A stretch of DNA of 64,000 nt, from positions 1 through 64,000 of the forward strand of contig NZ_MUBA01000013.1 of the NCBI RefSeq assembly GCF_002154575.1, given 5' to 3'. The position numbers were made by a program, and so were the translations under genes. The DNA is from Streptomyces bobili. Lineage in GTDB: Bacteria > Actinomycetota > Actinomycetes > Streptomycetales > Streptomycetaceae. Position 1 is the stretch's first letter, and each line of letters opens with the position of its first letter. Under the pieces are notes generated by a model. That model saw nothing but the letters and a program-made list of their open reading frames with translations. It did not search any database and was not told where the DNA came from. This document shows positions 55,853 through 64,000 of the stretch, in pieces.

Positions 55853-57532
55853 CTACTTCCTTCTGGAACCGTTCGGCTTCTTGGAACCGATCGACTTCAA
55901 GCCGACGGCACGGGACTTCAGCCTCCGGGCGAAACGCAGCAGCGCCTCGCGGGCCAAGTCCCTCTTCGGTGGGTACATCCGGGCCGTGTCGATCACCACG
56001 CGGCCCTTGTCGTTCACCAGGGCCGACGCACGGTACGGATCCGCGTCCCGGCCCCACCGACGGGCCAGCGGCATGGGCAGTCCCTTGCCGCGCACGGGGA
56101 TCTCGTACGTCCGCCCCGCGAGGTCCAGGTAGACCCGGACCCCCAGCTTGGCCGTGACCTTCTCGAGCGGGACCCGGGCGTGCAGCATGGTGCCGGAACC
56201 GCTCTCGGCGGGCTTGAGCGTCATGTCGCCCACCGGCGCCGGAAGGCTGTGCCCCTCCTTCAGCCGGCGTGCCCCTGGCTTGTCCGCCGACTTGGGCATG
56301 GCGCCCTTGACCAACCGCAGCACGGCCCCGCCGACGTCACCGACGACGGGCACCCGCACGGACGCGGTGTAGGTGAGGCCGTCTCCCTGCTGTTCCCAGT
56401 CGGAGCCGAGCAGCTCGGTGCCCTGTGCCAGCGGACCGGGGACGGACTCCCCGAGCAGCTCGTAGGTGCGGTCGGACAGGCCGATGCGCGGGTCGCGGAA
56501 ACCGGGATAGCGGGCGAAGGCCCGACCGCCCTCGAGGAGGTACGTCGTGCCGCGCTCCTGCTCGGAGGTGATCGCGTCGCACAGCTCGTCGATCGCCCCT
56601 GCGTGCGCCAGGGCGATGCGCACCCGGCGCTTGACGTCCATGGCGTCGCGGATGCCGTCGGTGAAATACGCGTCGGCGAGCCGCGCGATGCCCGCGCAGA
56701 TCTGTCGCTGCACCTCACGGTCCAGGCCGGGGAAGTCGTCCTGGACGAGCTTGGCCAGCTCCCAGGTGAAGTGCCGGCGCAGCACGGCGTCACGCTTCGA
56801 ACCGGCCTCGATGAGCTCGGCGGTGAAGTCCATGATCTCCGCCGTGGCCCGCAGCCGCGCCAGATGGTCGGCGCGGTAGGTGATGTTGCTGGCGTCGCCC
56901 CGCTTGACCGCGAAGTAGCAGATGTAGTCGGCCACCACCGAGATCTTCCGGGCGCGCACGCACGCCTCGATGGTGAACGGCTGGTCGCTACCCACCGGAA
57001 GGTGCTCGGGGAAGCGCAGCTTGTGCTTCTCGACCAGTTCCCGCCGGAACAGTTTGGTGTTGGCCAGGGTGAACGGCAGTTCGGAGTCGTACAGGCTGAC
57101 GTCCGGGTCGTTCTCCTTGTACAGCGCCTGATGGACGTACCGGCCGTTGGTGCCGACCATCTTGCCGACCACGACGTCCGACTCGTTCTGGTCGGCGCAC
57201 TCCACCATGCGCTCCAGGGCTTCCTCACCGAGGTAGTCGTCGGAGCCTATGAAGTACACGTACCGGCCGGTGGCCACCTCCAGCGCCCTGTTGCTGGGCG
57301 CGGCCGGGCCACCTGAGTTCTGCTGGTGGAGCACCTTGACGATGTCCGGGTGCAGCGCCGCGAACCGGTCGAGTTCGCGGCCGCTGTCGTCGGTGGAGCC
57401 GTCGTCGACGGCGACGATCTCCAGCCGGTTCCGTCCGATGGTCTGTCCGAGGAGCGAGTTCAGGCACTCCGTCAGGTAGGGCATCGTGTTATAGACCGCG
57501 ACAATGACGCTGACGTCAGGCGCAGTACTCAT
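55853..57532 (-). CDS. GT2 family glycosyltransferase with long C-terminal region
   Basis: A 559-residue GT-A glycosyltransferase. ATG 57532 follows AGGAG. The first domain, about 1-230, has PDVSVIVAVYNTMPYLTECL, LEIVAVDDGSTDDSGREL and the metal motif in GRYVYFIGSDDYLGEEAL. The central helices and the final ~170 residues form a beta-rich module (SDWEQQGDGLTYTASVRVPV, RVYLDLAGRTYEIPV) and a basic tail. Such C-terminal beta modules are seen in TarS/TagB-like wall enzymes. It is similar to the GT2 at 4230. It lies between the WbpB-like and WbpA-like genes, so it probably transfers the diaminouronate or its neighbour sugar. Confidence 0.86.
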   Translation of the reverse strand: MSTAPDVSVIVAVYNTMPYLTECLNSLLGQTIGRNRLEIVAVDDGSTDDSGRELDRFAALHPDIVKVLHQQNSGGPAAPSNRALEVATGRYVYFIGSDDYLGEEALERMVECADQNESDVVVGKMVGTNGRYVHQALYKENDPDVSLYDSELPFTLANTKLFRRELVEKHKLRFPEHLPVGSDQPFTIEACVRARKISVVADYICYFAVKRGDASNITYRADHLARLRATAEIMDFTAELIEAGSKRDAVLRRHFTWELAKLVQDDFPGLDREVQRQICAGIARLADAYFTDGIRDAMDVKRRVRIALAHAGAIDELCDAITSEQERGTTYLLEGGRAFARYPGFRDPRIGLSDRTYELLGESVPGPLAQGTELLGSDWEQQGDGLTYTASVRVPVVGDVGGAVLRLVKGAMPKSADKPGARRLKEGHSLPAPVGDMTLKPAESGSGTMLHARVPLEKVTAKLGVRVYLDLAGRTYEIPVRGKGLPMPLARRWGRDADPYRASALVNDKGRVVIDTARMYPPKRDLAREALLRFARRLKSRAVGLKSIGSKKPNGSRRK

Positions 57533-57642
57533 GCTCCGGCTCCTGGTCTCCGACAGCCGATGGCCGGCTGGGTCCTGCGGGGAAGGTCTCACAGAACATA
57601 GGAGTCCCGCCGAGCACACACCGTTCCCCCGATGAGTGACGC

Positions 57643-58662
57643 TCAGCTGCCATGGAGGGCCAGGTCCTCCGGCTGAAGGGAAACGCTGACGTTCTCCGAC
57701 GCGGAACGCAGAACCGCCGCCGCGACCTCCACCGTACGCATGCCCTGCCGCAGGGTGCAGATGTCGGCGGGCTCGCCGAGCACCGCGTCCCGGAACAGCT
57801 CGTGCTCCACCTGGAGCGGCTCACGCTTGGGGATGGCGTAGCGGATCATGTCGCCCTCGGAGACACCGCGGAAGGCCTGGAGGGCCTCCCACTCGGTGGT
57901 CACCGCCGCGTTGGAGTGGAAGGTCAGGTCGGCGGTGAGGGTGTCGGCGATGAAGCAGCCGCGCTCACCGGTGACCGAGGTGAACCGCTCCTTGAGCGGG
58001 CTCAGCCAGTTCACCAGGTGGTTGACCATGGTGCCGTCGTCCAGGCGGCCGACCGCGGAGACCATGTCCTCGTGCTCACGACCGCTCTTGGAGACGGTGT
58101 GGGCGGCGATGGACACGTACTCACGGCCCGTCACCCAGCCGGTGAGGTCGATGTCGTGCGTGGCCAGGTCCTTGACCACACCGACGTCCGCGATGCGGTG
58201 CGGGAACGGCCCCTGGCGACGGGTGACGACCTGGTAGACGTCACCCAGCTCACCGGCCTCCAGGCGGGCGCGCAGCGAGCGCAGTGCCGGGTTGCACCGC
58301 TCGATGTGACCCACACCGGCCACCAGACCGCGCGACTCGAAGGCCTCGACGAGCCGACGGGCCCCGTCGACGGTGTCGGCGACCGGCTTCTCGATCAGCG
58401 CGCAGACGCCGGCCGCGGCGAGCGCCAGACCGACCTCCTCGTGCAGATGAGTGGGGCAGGCGACGACCGTGTAGTCCACGCCCATCGCGATCAGTTCTTC
58501 GACCGTGTTCAGGACCGGCGCACCCTGCGCGGCACCGAACTTGTCGCCCATCGGGTCGACGACGCCGACGAAGTCGACGCCGTCCAGACCCGCCAGGACA
58601 CGGGCGTGGTGACGCCCCATCGAGCCGAGGCCGACGAGTCCGGCCCGCAGAGGCTTGGTCAC
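57643..58662 (-). CDS. UDP-GlcNAcA 3-dehydrogenase (Gfo/Idh/MocA family, WbpB/WlbA-like)
   Basis: A 339-residue oxidoreductase. The N-terminal Rossmann domain has RAGLVGLGSMGRHHARVL and the family EKP motif at residues 91-93 (Lys92, catalytic). The C-terminal sheet includes RRQGPFPHRIADVGVVKDLA and THDIDLTGWVTG, which fit the sugar-nucleotide 3-dehydrogenase branch. It would oxidise C3 of UDP-GlcNAcA to the 3-keto sugar for the aminotransferase. Its GTG start overlaps the aminotransferase stop by 4 bases (GTGA), so the two successive enzymes are translationally coupled. A different UDP-sugar is possible. Confidence 0.85.
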   Translation of the reverse strand: MTKPLRAGLVGLGSMGRHHARVLAGLDGVDFVGVVDPMGDKFGAAQGAPVLNTVEELIAMGVDYTVVACPTHLHEEVGLALAAAGVCALIEKPVADTVDGARRLVEAFESRGLVAGVGHIERCNPALRSLRARLEAGELGDVYQVVTRRQGPFPHRIADVGVVKDLATHDIDLTGWVTGREYVSIAAHTVSKSGREHEDMVSAVGRLDDGTMVNHLVNWLSPLKERFTSVTGERGCFIADTLTADLTFHSNAAVTTEWEALQAFRGVSEGDMIRYAIPKREPLQVEHELFRDAVLGEPADICTLRQGMRTVEVAAAVLRSASENVSVSLQPEDLALHGS

Positions 58663-59774
58663 AGCTGCTCTCCCAGCGCGTTCACGGCGGTCACGATGCG
58701 CTCCAGGTCCTGCGCCGACAGCGCGGGATGCACGGGCAGCGAGACGACCTCGGCCGCCGCCCGCTCCGTCTCGGGCAGGTCCCAGGTGCGACCCGCCTTC
58801 TGGTCCGGCTCCCAGTACGGCTTGAGCCGGTGGATCGGGGTCGGGTAGTACACCGCGTTGCCGATGCCGGCCTCGGTCAGCTTGGCCATGGCCGCGTCAC
58901 GGTCGCCCAGGATGCGCACGGTGTACTGGTGGTACACGTGGCGCGCGCCCTCGGCGGCCTTCGGCGTCACCACGTTCGGCGCGGTGATGTTCTCGGTGAG
59001 GTAGGTGGCGTTGGCGATGCGCTGCTCGGTCCAGCCGCCGAGCTTGGCGCGCTGCACGCGGCCGATCGCGGCGGACACGTCCGTCATCCGCACGTTGGCG
59101 CCGACGATCTCGTTGGCGTACCGCTGCTCCATGCCCTGGTTGCGCAGCAGGCGCAGGGTCCGCGCGGTCTCCGCGTCACCCGTGGAGATCATGCCGCCCT
59201 CGAGGCTGTGCATGTTCTTCGTCGGGTAGAAGCTGAAGGTGCCCGCGGCGCCGAACGCACCGACCGGCGTGCCGTGCAGCGCCGCCGCGTGGGCCTGGCA
59301 GGCGTCCTCGACGACGGCCAGCCCGTGCTGCTGCGCGATCGCCATGATCTTGTCCATCGCGGCCGGGTGGCCGTAGAGGTGGACAGGCATGACGGCGGCG
59401 GTGCGCGGGGTGATCGCGGCCTCGAAGGCGGCCGGGTCCAGGCCGAAGCTGTCGGCCTCGATGTCGGCGAAGACCACGTCCGCGCCCACCAGACGCACCG
59501 CGTTGGCGGAGGCGGCGAACGAGAACGAGGGGACGACGACCTCGTCGCCCGGACCGATGCCCAGCGCGAGCAGCGTCAGGTGCAACGCCGAGGTGCCGGA
59601 GTTGACGGCGACACAGTGGCGTCCGTCGACCAGCTCCGAGAACTCCTCCTCGAAGGCGGCCACCTCGGGCCCCTGGACCACCCGTCCGCTCCGCAGCACG
59701 CGAACCGCGGCCTCGATCTCGTCCTCGCCGATCACAGGCTTGGCGGCCGGTATGAACTCATGGGCGTCGGTCAT
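58659..59774 (-). CDS. UDP-3-keto-GlcNAcA aminotransferase (DegT/DnrJ/EryC1/StrS family, WbpE/WlbC-like)
   Basis: A 371-residue PLP aminotransferase. The ATG at 59774 has GGAGG eight bases upstream; an ATG two codons earlier is the alternative. Family features are AVNSGTSALHLTLLALGI (about 57-74), DACQAHAA (Asp158, contacts PLP nitrogen) and SFYPTKNM with the Schiff-base Lys186. It would transfer an amino group, usually from glutamate, to C3 of the 3-keto UDP-uronate. It heads the minus-strand operon aminotransferase - 3-dehydrogenase - GT2 - 6-dehydrogenase. Similar enzymes serve other amino sugars; the coupled WbpB-like partner supports this role. Confidence 0.87.
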   Translation of the reverse strand: MTDAHEFIPAAKPVIGEDEIEAAVRVLRSGRVVQGPEVAAFEEEFSELVDGRHCVAVNSGTSALHLTLLALGIGPGDEVVVPSFSFAASANAVRLVGADVVFADIEADSFGLDPAAFEAAITPRTAAVMPVHLYGHPAAMDKIMAIAQQHGLAVVEDACQAHAAALHGTPVGAFGAAGTFSFYPTKNMHSLEGGMISTGDAETARTLRLLRNQGMEQRYANEIVGANVRMTDVSAAIGRVQRAKLGGWTEQRIANATYLTENITAPNVVTPKAAEGARHVYHQYTVRILGDRDAAMAKLTEAGIGNAVYYPTPIHRLKPYWEPDQKAGRTWDLPETERAAAEVVSLPVHPALSAQDLERIVTAVNALGEQL

Positions 59775-60148
59775 CGACATCCCCTCCTCTACGGCGACCT
59801 CAAAGGCGCGTCGTGCTTCTTCGGGAAGGGGCCGCGTCGATCTCAGCACGGCCGCATCCCTGGGTGTCCACCGCTGCCTGTGGGCGGGCGAACGGCTTGT
59901 ACACAGGACCCGCCCCCCGAGGGTTCCTTGCGGGAATACAGCCGTATCCGAGCCGGAGGGCCGGATGTGCTGGTCGGCTGCGGTCGTGGCGGGCATGACT
60001 GTCCCCGCCGAGACCACGGTTCACGTTACCAGCACGGAGACGGCAATTTTCCCCAGGGTTACCACAGAGAAACCTGGCCTTGAGGTGCGCTCCATCACAA
60101 GCAAGACACAGAGTAACTCTCGCGTGAACGCCGGGCGACGCGGCACGA
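59775..60148. promoter_or_regulatory. Leader/promoter region of the WbpE operon
   Basis: About 370 bases with no convincing gene, between the rne terminator and the aminotransferase start. It must hold the promoter of the minus-strand four-gene unit and is relatively AT-rich around 60040-60120. I could not fix a -35/-10 pair. Confidence 0.35.
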
Positions 60149-60206
60149 CGCGAGCGGCGGCGTGCGGCACCCGGTTGCCACCGGGCGTCGCACGCCGTCG
60201 CTCGCG
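60149..60206 (-). terminator. Terminator of rne
   Basis: An 18-bp stem with one mismatch (60149-60166 with 60189-60206) enclosing a second hairpin CCCGGT/ACCGGG (60170-60175, 60180-60185). It starts 6 bases beyond the rne stop. Confidence 0.8.
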
Positions 60207-60211
60207 GGAGG

Positions 60212-63200
60212 TCAGTCCTGCGTGTTGGCCGAGACGGACGGGGCGCTCTGCTGCGCCGCCGCCGTCGTCTTCGACGCCGCCTTCTTGGCCGTCGTCTTCT
60301 TGGCCACCGTCTTCTTCGCGGCCGTCTTCTTCGCCGCGGTCTTCTTGGTGGCGGCCTTCTTCGCCGTGGCCTTCTTCGCCGTCTTGCGGGCGGCCGTCTT
60401 CTTGACCGGGGCGCCCTCCTCCGGCTCCTCGGCGGCCTCCGCCTCGGCTTCGGCCGGGGCCTGGGCCGGGGCTTCCGCCGCGGCCGACGGGACGACCACG
60501 ACGGCCGTCTCCTCGGGCGCGGTGGGCGCGGTGGCCTTGCGCACGGCACGGCGCCGCGGGCGGGCCGGGGCCGCACTGTCGGCGACCGGCTCGGCCACCT
60601 GCTCGACGACCGGCTCGGCCTGCGCCTCGGGCTGCTCCGCCGGAGCCTGCGCGGGCGCGGACTCGGCGACCGTCACGACGGCGGCCTCCGCCCCGGCGGG
60701 CGAACCGGCCGGCGCGGACACCTTGCGGGTGGCCCGACGGCGCGTACGGCCCCTGGGTGCGGCCTCCTCGGCGACGGGCGCCTCGACGACCGGGTCCTCG
60801 ACGGCGACCGGCTCGGCGTGCGCGACGGCGGCCTCGGCCGGCTGCACCGGACGCTCGGCCTCCGCCTCGGCGGACACGTCCTGCGCCGTGGGAACCTCCG
60901 CCACCTGCTCGGACACGGCCTCCCGCCGCGGCGCACCGCTCCTCGGCGCACCCGCGGGGGCCGAGGCCCGGCGGCTCGACCGGCGCCGGCCACGACCGCG
61001 GCCCGCCGCGGCCTCCGCCTCGGCGACGCTGCTGTACAGCTCGTCGTCGGGCTCGAACTCGGGCACCTCCAGGGCGACCGGCTCGGCCACCTCGGCGGCG
61101 ACCTCGGCCGCGGTCTCGGCTTCCTCGCCCGCGCTCACCACGGTCTCGGCGGCGACCGTCTCGTGCTCGTGGTCGTGCTCCAGGACATCGCCGCCCCGGC
61201 CGCGCTTCTTGCGCTTGCCGCCGCCACCGATGGCGGTCGGCTGGTCGAGATGGACGATGACACCGCGGCCGTTGCAGTGGACGCAGGTCTCGGAGAACGA
61301 CTCCAGCAGGCCCTGGCCGACCCGCTTACGGGTCATCTGCACGAGGCCCAGCGAGGTCACCTCGGCGACCTGGTGCTTCGTACGGTCCCGGCCCAGGCAC
61401 TCCAGCAGGCGCCGCAGCACGAGGTCCCGGTTCTGCTCCAGCACCATGTCGATGAAGTCGATCACGATGATGCCGCCGAGGTCGCGCAGCCTGAGCTGAC
61501 GCACGATCTCCTCGGCCGCCTCCAGGTTGTTCCTGGTGACCGTCTCCTCGAGGTTGCCGCCCTGACCGGTGAACTTGCCGGTGTTGACGTCGACGACGAC
61601 CATCGCCTCGGTCCGGTCGATCACCAGCGAACCGCCGCTGGGCAGCCAGACCTTGCGGTCCAGGGCCTTGGCGAGCTGCTCGTCGATCCGGTAGGTGGCG
61701 AAGACGTCGACCTCGGAGGTCCACCGGGACAGCCGGTCGGCCAGGTCCGGGGCGACGTGCGAGACGTAGCCGTGGATGGTCGACCAGGCCTCGTCACCGC
61801 TGACGACGACCTTGGTGAAGTCCTCGTTGAAGATGTCGCGGACGACCCGGACGGTCATGTCCGGCTCGCCGTAGAGCAGCGTCGGCGCGTTGCCGCTCTT
61901 GGCCTTCTTCTGGATGTCCTCCCACTGCGACTGGAGCCGCTCGACGTCGCGGCGCAGCTCGTCCTCGCTCGCGCCCTCGGCGGCGGTGCGCACGATGACG
62001 CCCGCGTCCTCGGGGACGATCTTCTTGAGGATGCTCTTCAGCCGGGCCCGCTCGGTGTCGGGCAGCTTGCGGCTGATGCCGGTCATCGAGCCCTCGGGGA
62101 CGTACACGAGGTAGCGGCCCGGCAGGGAGACCTGGCTGGTCAGACGGGCGCCCTTGTGCCCGATCGGGTCCTTGGTGACCTGCGCGAGAACCGGCTGGCC
62201 CGACTTCAGGGCGGACTCGATGCGGCGCGGCCCGTTGGCCATGCCGAGCGCCTCGAAGTTGACCTCACCGGCGTACAGCACGGCGTTGCGGCCCTTGCCG
62301 ATGTCGATGAAGGCGGCCTCCATCGACGGCAGCACGTTCTGGACCTTGCCCAGGTAGACGTTGCCGACGTACGAGGTCGACTGCTCCTTGTTGACGTAGT
62401 GCTCGACGAGCACGCCGTCCTCCAGGACGCCGATCTGCGTACGGTCGCCGTACTGACGGACGACCATCACGCGCTCGACGGCCTCGCGGCGGGCCAGGAA
62501 CTCGGCCTCGGTGATGATCGGGACGCGACGGCGGCCCTGCTCACGGCCTTCCCGGCGGCGCTGCTTCTTCGCCTCCAGACGGGTCGAGCCCTTGATGGAC
62601 TGGACCTCGTCGGACGGCTCGGTGGCCTTGCGCGGCTCGCGGACCTTGACGACGGTGCGCTCCGGGTCGCTGTCGACCGGCTCGGCGTCGGTGACGCCGT
62701 CCCCGGCGCGGCGACGACGGCGACGACGGCGACGGCTGCCCGCGGTGGAGCCTCCCTCGTCGTCGGCGTGGCCCTCCTCGGCGTCCTCGTCCTCCTGCTC
62801 GGCGGTGTCCTCGGCGTCCTGGGCGGCCTGCTCGGCGGCCAGCTCGTCGGTGTCGACGTCACCGGAGTCGCCGTCCGCGCTGTCACCGCGACGACGGCGA
62901 CGGCCGCCCCTGCGGCGACGGCGGCGCGACGCGCCCTCGTCGGTGTCGTCGTCACCGTCGGCGCTCTCGTCGGCGGCCTCCTCGGCCTCCTCCGGCTCGT
63001 CCTCGTCCTCGGCGGCGGGCTCAACCGTCCTGGTCGGCTCCGCGGGCTCCTCGGCCGGGCCGGCACCGCGGCGCCTGCGGCGGCGGCGCGGACCGGTCTG
63101 CTCCTCCGGAAGCTCCTCGGCGACCTCGACCGGAGCCGTGGGCTCCTCCTCGACGGGCTCCTCGACCTCGGCTGCCGCGGCCTCGGCTGCGGCGCGCTCC

Positions 63201-64000
63201 GGCGTCTGGAAGCGGGGCTCGGTGAACACGGGCGCCTGGAAGACGGCGACCGCGGGGCGGGTGGGACGACGCGGGGTGTCCTCCTCCTCGCCGGCCGGAC
63301 GCGGGGGCGCGGAGAATCCGACGGCGGCCCGGGTGACGCGCCGACGCCCACGGCGGGGGCCGGCTGCCTCCTCCTCGGCCTGCGGGGCGGGCGCCTCGGG
63401 CGCCTCCTCCTGCACGACGGCGGGCTCGGCGGGAACCTCGGCCTGCTCCGGCGCCTCGGCGGGCGCGGCAGCGGCGCGGGCGGCCCGACGGCGCGTGCGA
63501 CGCGGGGCCTCCTCGGCGGCGGGCGTCTCGGCGGGCTCGGCCTGCTCGACGACGGCGGGCACGTCGGCGACCTCGGCGACGGTCTCGGTGACCTCGGCGG
63601 CCTGCGGCGCACCGGTGGGCGCCGTCGCCCGGCGCGTGGCCCTGCGGCGGGTCCGCCCCGCGGGGGCGGCCTCGGCCGGTTCCGCCGTCACGGCGGCCTC
63701 GGCAGCCGCGGGCTCGGTGGTCTCCGCGACAACCTGCGTGGTGTCGGTCTGCTCCGCGGCGGCGGGTGCCGTCACGGTGCGGGTGGCCCGGCGGCGGGTG
63801 CGGCGCGGAGCGGCCTCCTCGGCGGGGGCCTGCTCCTCGGCGGCGGCGACGGCCGGCTCTGCGGCGGTCGCCGGCACCACGGTCTCGGCGGCCTCGACCG
63901 CGGCGGGAGCACCGGCCGGAGCACCGGTGGGCGCGGACGCCCGACGGGTGGCCCGGCGGCGCGGACGCGCGGCGGGGGCGGCCTCTTCGGCGGGTGTCCC
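60212..64000 (-). CDS. rne: Ribonuclease E/G, partial (N-terminus outside window)
   Basis: The C-terminal 1,262 residues of an RNase E/G (RNase ES in Streptomyces), the endonuclease for mRNA decay and rRNA processing. The catalytic core, roughly residues 470-920 of the visible part, includes the S1 domain (STSYVGNVYLGKVQNVLPSM, EAAFIDIGKGRNAVLYAGE), the DNase-I-like region with VVVDVNTGKFTG and IIVIDFIDM (metal Asp residues), and the Zn-link CVHCNGRG. Both flanks are long, disordered and Ala/Glu/Arg-rich with recurring RRRATR-type boxes; the C-terminus is a histone H1-like KKTAAKKTAAKK tail ending SANTQD. As in S. coelicolor, the core lies between disordered arms. The frame is open to the window edge. 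Confidence 0.95.
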   Translation of the reverse strand, partial: GTPAEEAAPAARPRRRATRRASAPTGAPAGAPAAVEAAETVVPATAAEPAVAAAEEQAPAEEAAPRRTRRRATRTVTAPAAAEQTDTTQVVAETTEPAAAEAAVTAEPAEAAPAGRTRRRATRRATAPTGAPQAAEVTETVAEVADVPAVVEQAEPAETPAAEEAPRRTRRRAARAAAAPAEAPEQAEVPAEPAVVQEEAPEAPAPQAEEEAAGPRRGRRRVTRAAVGFSAPPRPAGEEEDTPRRPTRPAVAVFQAPVFTEPRFQTPERAAAEAAAAEVEEPVEEEPTAPVEVAEELPEEQTGPRRRRRRRGAGPAEEPAEPTRTVEPAAEDEDEPEEAEEAADESADGDDDTDEGASRRRRRRGGRRRRRGDSADGDSGDVDTDELAAEQAAQDAEDTAEQEDEDAEEGHADDEGGSTAGSRRRRRRRRRAGDGVTDAEPVDSDPERTVVKVREPRKATEPSDEVQSIKGSTRLEAKKQRRREGREQGRRRVPIITEAEFLARREAVERVMVVRQYGDRTQIGVLEDGVLVEHYVNKEQSTSYVGNVYLGKVQNVLPSMEAAFIDIGKGRNAVLYAGEVNFEALGMANGPRRIESALKSGQPVLAQVTKDPIGHKGARLTSQVSLPGRYLVYVPEGSMTGISRKLPDTERARLKSILKKIVPEDAGVIVRTAAEGASEDELRRDVERLQSQWEDIQKKAKSGNAPTLLYGEPDMTVRVVRDIFNEDFTKVVVSGDEAWSTIHGYVSHVAPDLADRLSRWTSEVDVFATYRIDEQLAKALDRKVWLPSGGSLVIDRTEAMVVVDVNTGKFTGQGGNLEETVTRNNLEAAEEIVRQLRLRDLGGIIVIDFIDMVLEQNRDLVLRRLLECLGRDRTKHQVAEVTSLGLVQMTRKRVGQGLLESFSETCVHCNGRGVIVHLDQPTAIGGGGKRKKRGRGGDVLEHDHEHETVAAETVVSAGEEAETAAEVAAEVAEPVALEVPEFEPDDELYSSVAEAEAAAGRGRGRRRSSRRASAPAGAPRSGAPRREAVSEQVAEVPTAQDVSAEAEAERPVQPAEAAVAHAEPVAVEDPVVEAPVAEEAAPRGRTRRRATRKVSAPAGSPAGAEAAVVTVAESAPAQAPAEQPEAQAEPVVEQVAEPVADSAAPARPRRRAVRKATAPTAPEETAVVVVPSAAAEAPAQAPAEAEAEAAEEPEEGAPVKKTAARKTAKKATAKKAATKKTAAKKTAAKKTVAKKTTAKKAASKTTAAAQQSAPSVSANTQD

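Noticed and set aside
14200..60150. Integrative element with integrase and att sites
   Set aside because: No integrase, transposase, tRNA gene or flanking direct repeat was seen at either edge of the accessory stretch.

Overview
The window is high-G+C actinobacterial DNA, almost certainly a Streptomyces chromosome. The reasons are strong GC3 bias, frequent GTG starts, purine-rich ribosome binding sites, twin-arginine signals, and the order proA - small ORF - proB ... obg - rpmA - rplU ... rne. As I recall, that order is the conserved Streptomyces neighbourhood (SCO2585-SCO2599 in S. coelicolor). Most genes lie on the minus strand.

Region 1 (1-14.1 kb) is core chromosome. It holds proA (cut by the window edge), a small conserved protein and proB for proline synthesis. 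A wall-polymer block follows: a pyruvyl-transferase family protein, a GT2 glycosyltransferase, a membrane-anchored CDP-glycerol/CDP-ribitol-type polymerase, and a fused cytidylyltransferase-SDR that probably makes CDP-ribitol. Then come a Tat-exported PhoD phosphatase and the obg-rpmA-rplU operon, with a recognisable promoter upstream of rplU.

Region 2 (14.2-42.2 kb) holds two consecutive secreted polymorphic-toxin cassettes on the minus strand. Each reads FG-GAP beta-propeller protein(s), a double-LamG protein, an intercistronic hairpin, a ~2,330-residue RHS protein with a HINT pre-toxin domain, and a small immunity gene. Cassette 1 ends in a YwqJ-like deaminase tip with a SUKH-3 immunity protein; the catalytic glutamate appears to be missing from the tip. 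Cassette 2 ends in a HYD1-type ADP-ribosyltransferase tip with a DUF6881-type immunity protein. Its tip and immunity gene are clearly lower in G+C, and its LamG gene is broken by one in-frame TAG.

Region 3 (42.4-59.8 kb) is a cell-surface polysaccharide locus. It holds homologues of all five steps to UDP-2,3-diacetamido-2,3-dideoxy-mannuronic acid (WbpA, B, E, D, I type), three GT4-type and one further large glycosyltransferase, an acyltransferase-3 membrane protein, and a Tat-exported glucuronyl C5-epimerase-like protein. The genes fall into four transcription units separated by strong hairpins. Region 4 (60.2-64 kb) is the 3' end of a large RNase E/G gene.

rplU and rne are close neighbours in other streptomycetes, so regions 2 and 3 look like about 46 kb of accessory DNA (toxins, immunity, surface sugars) placed between two core genes.
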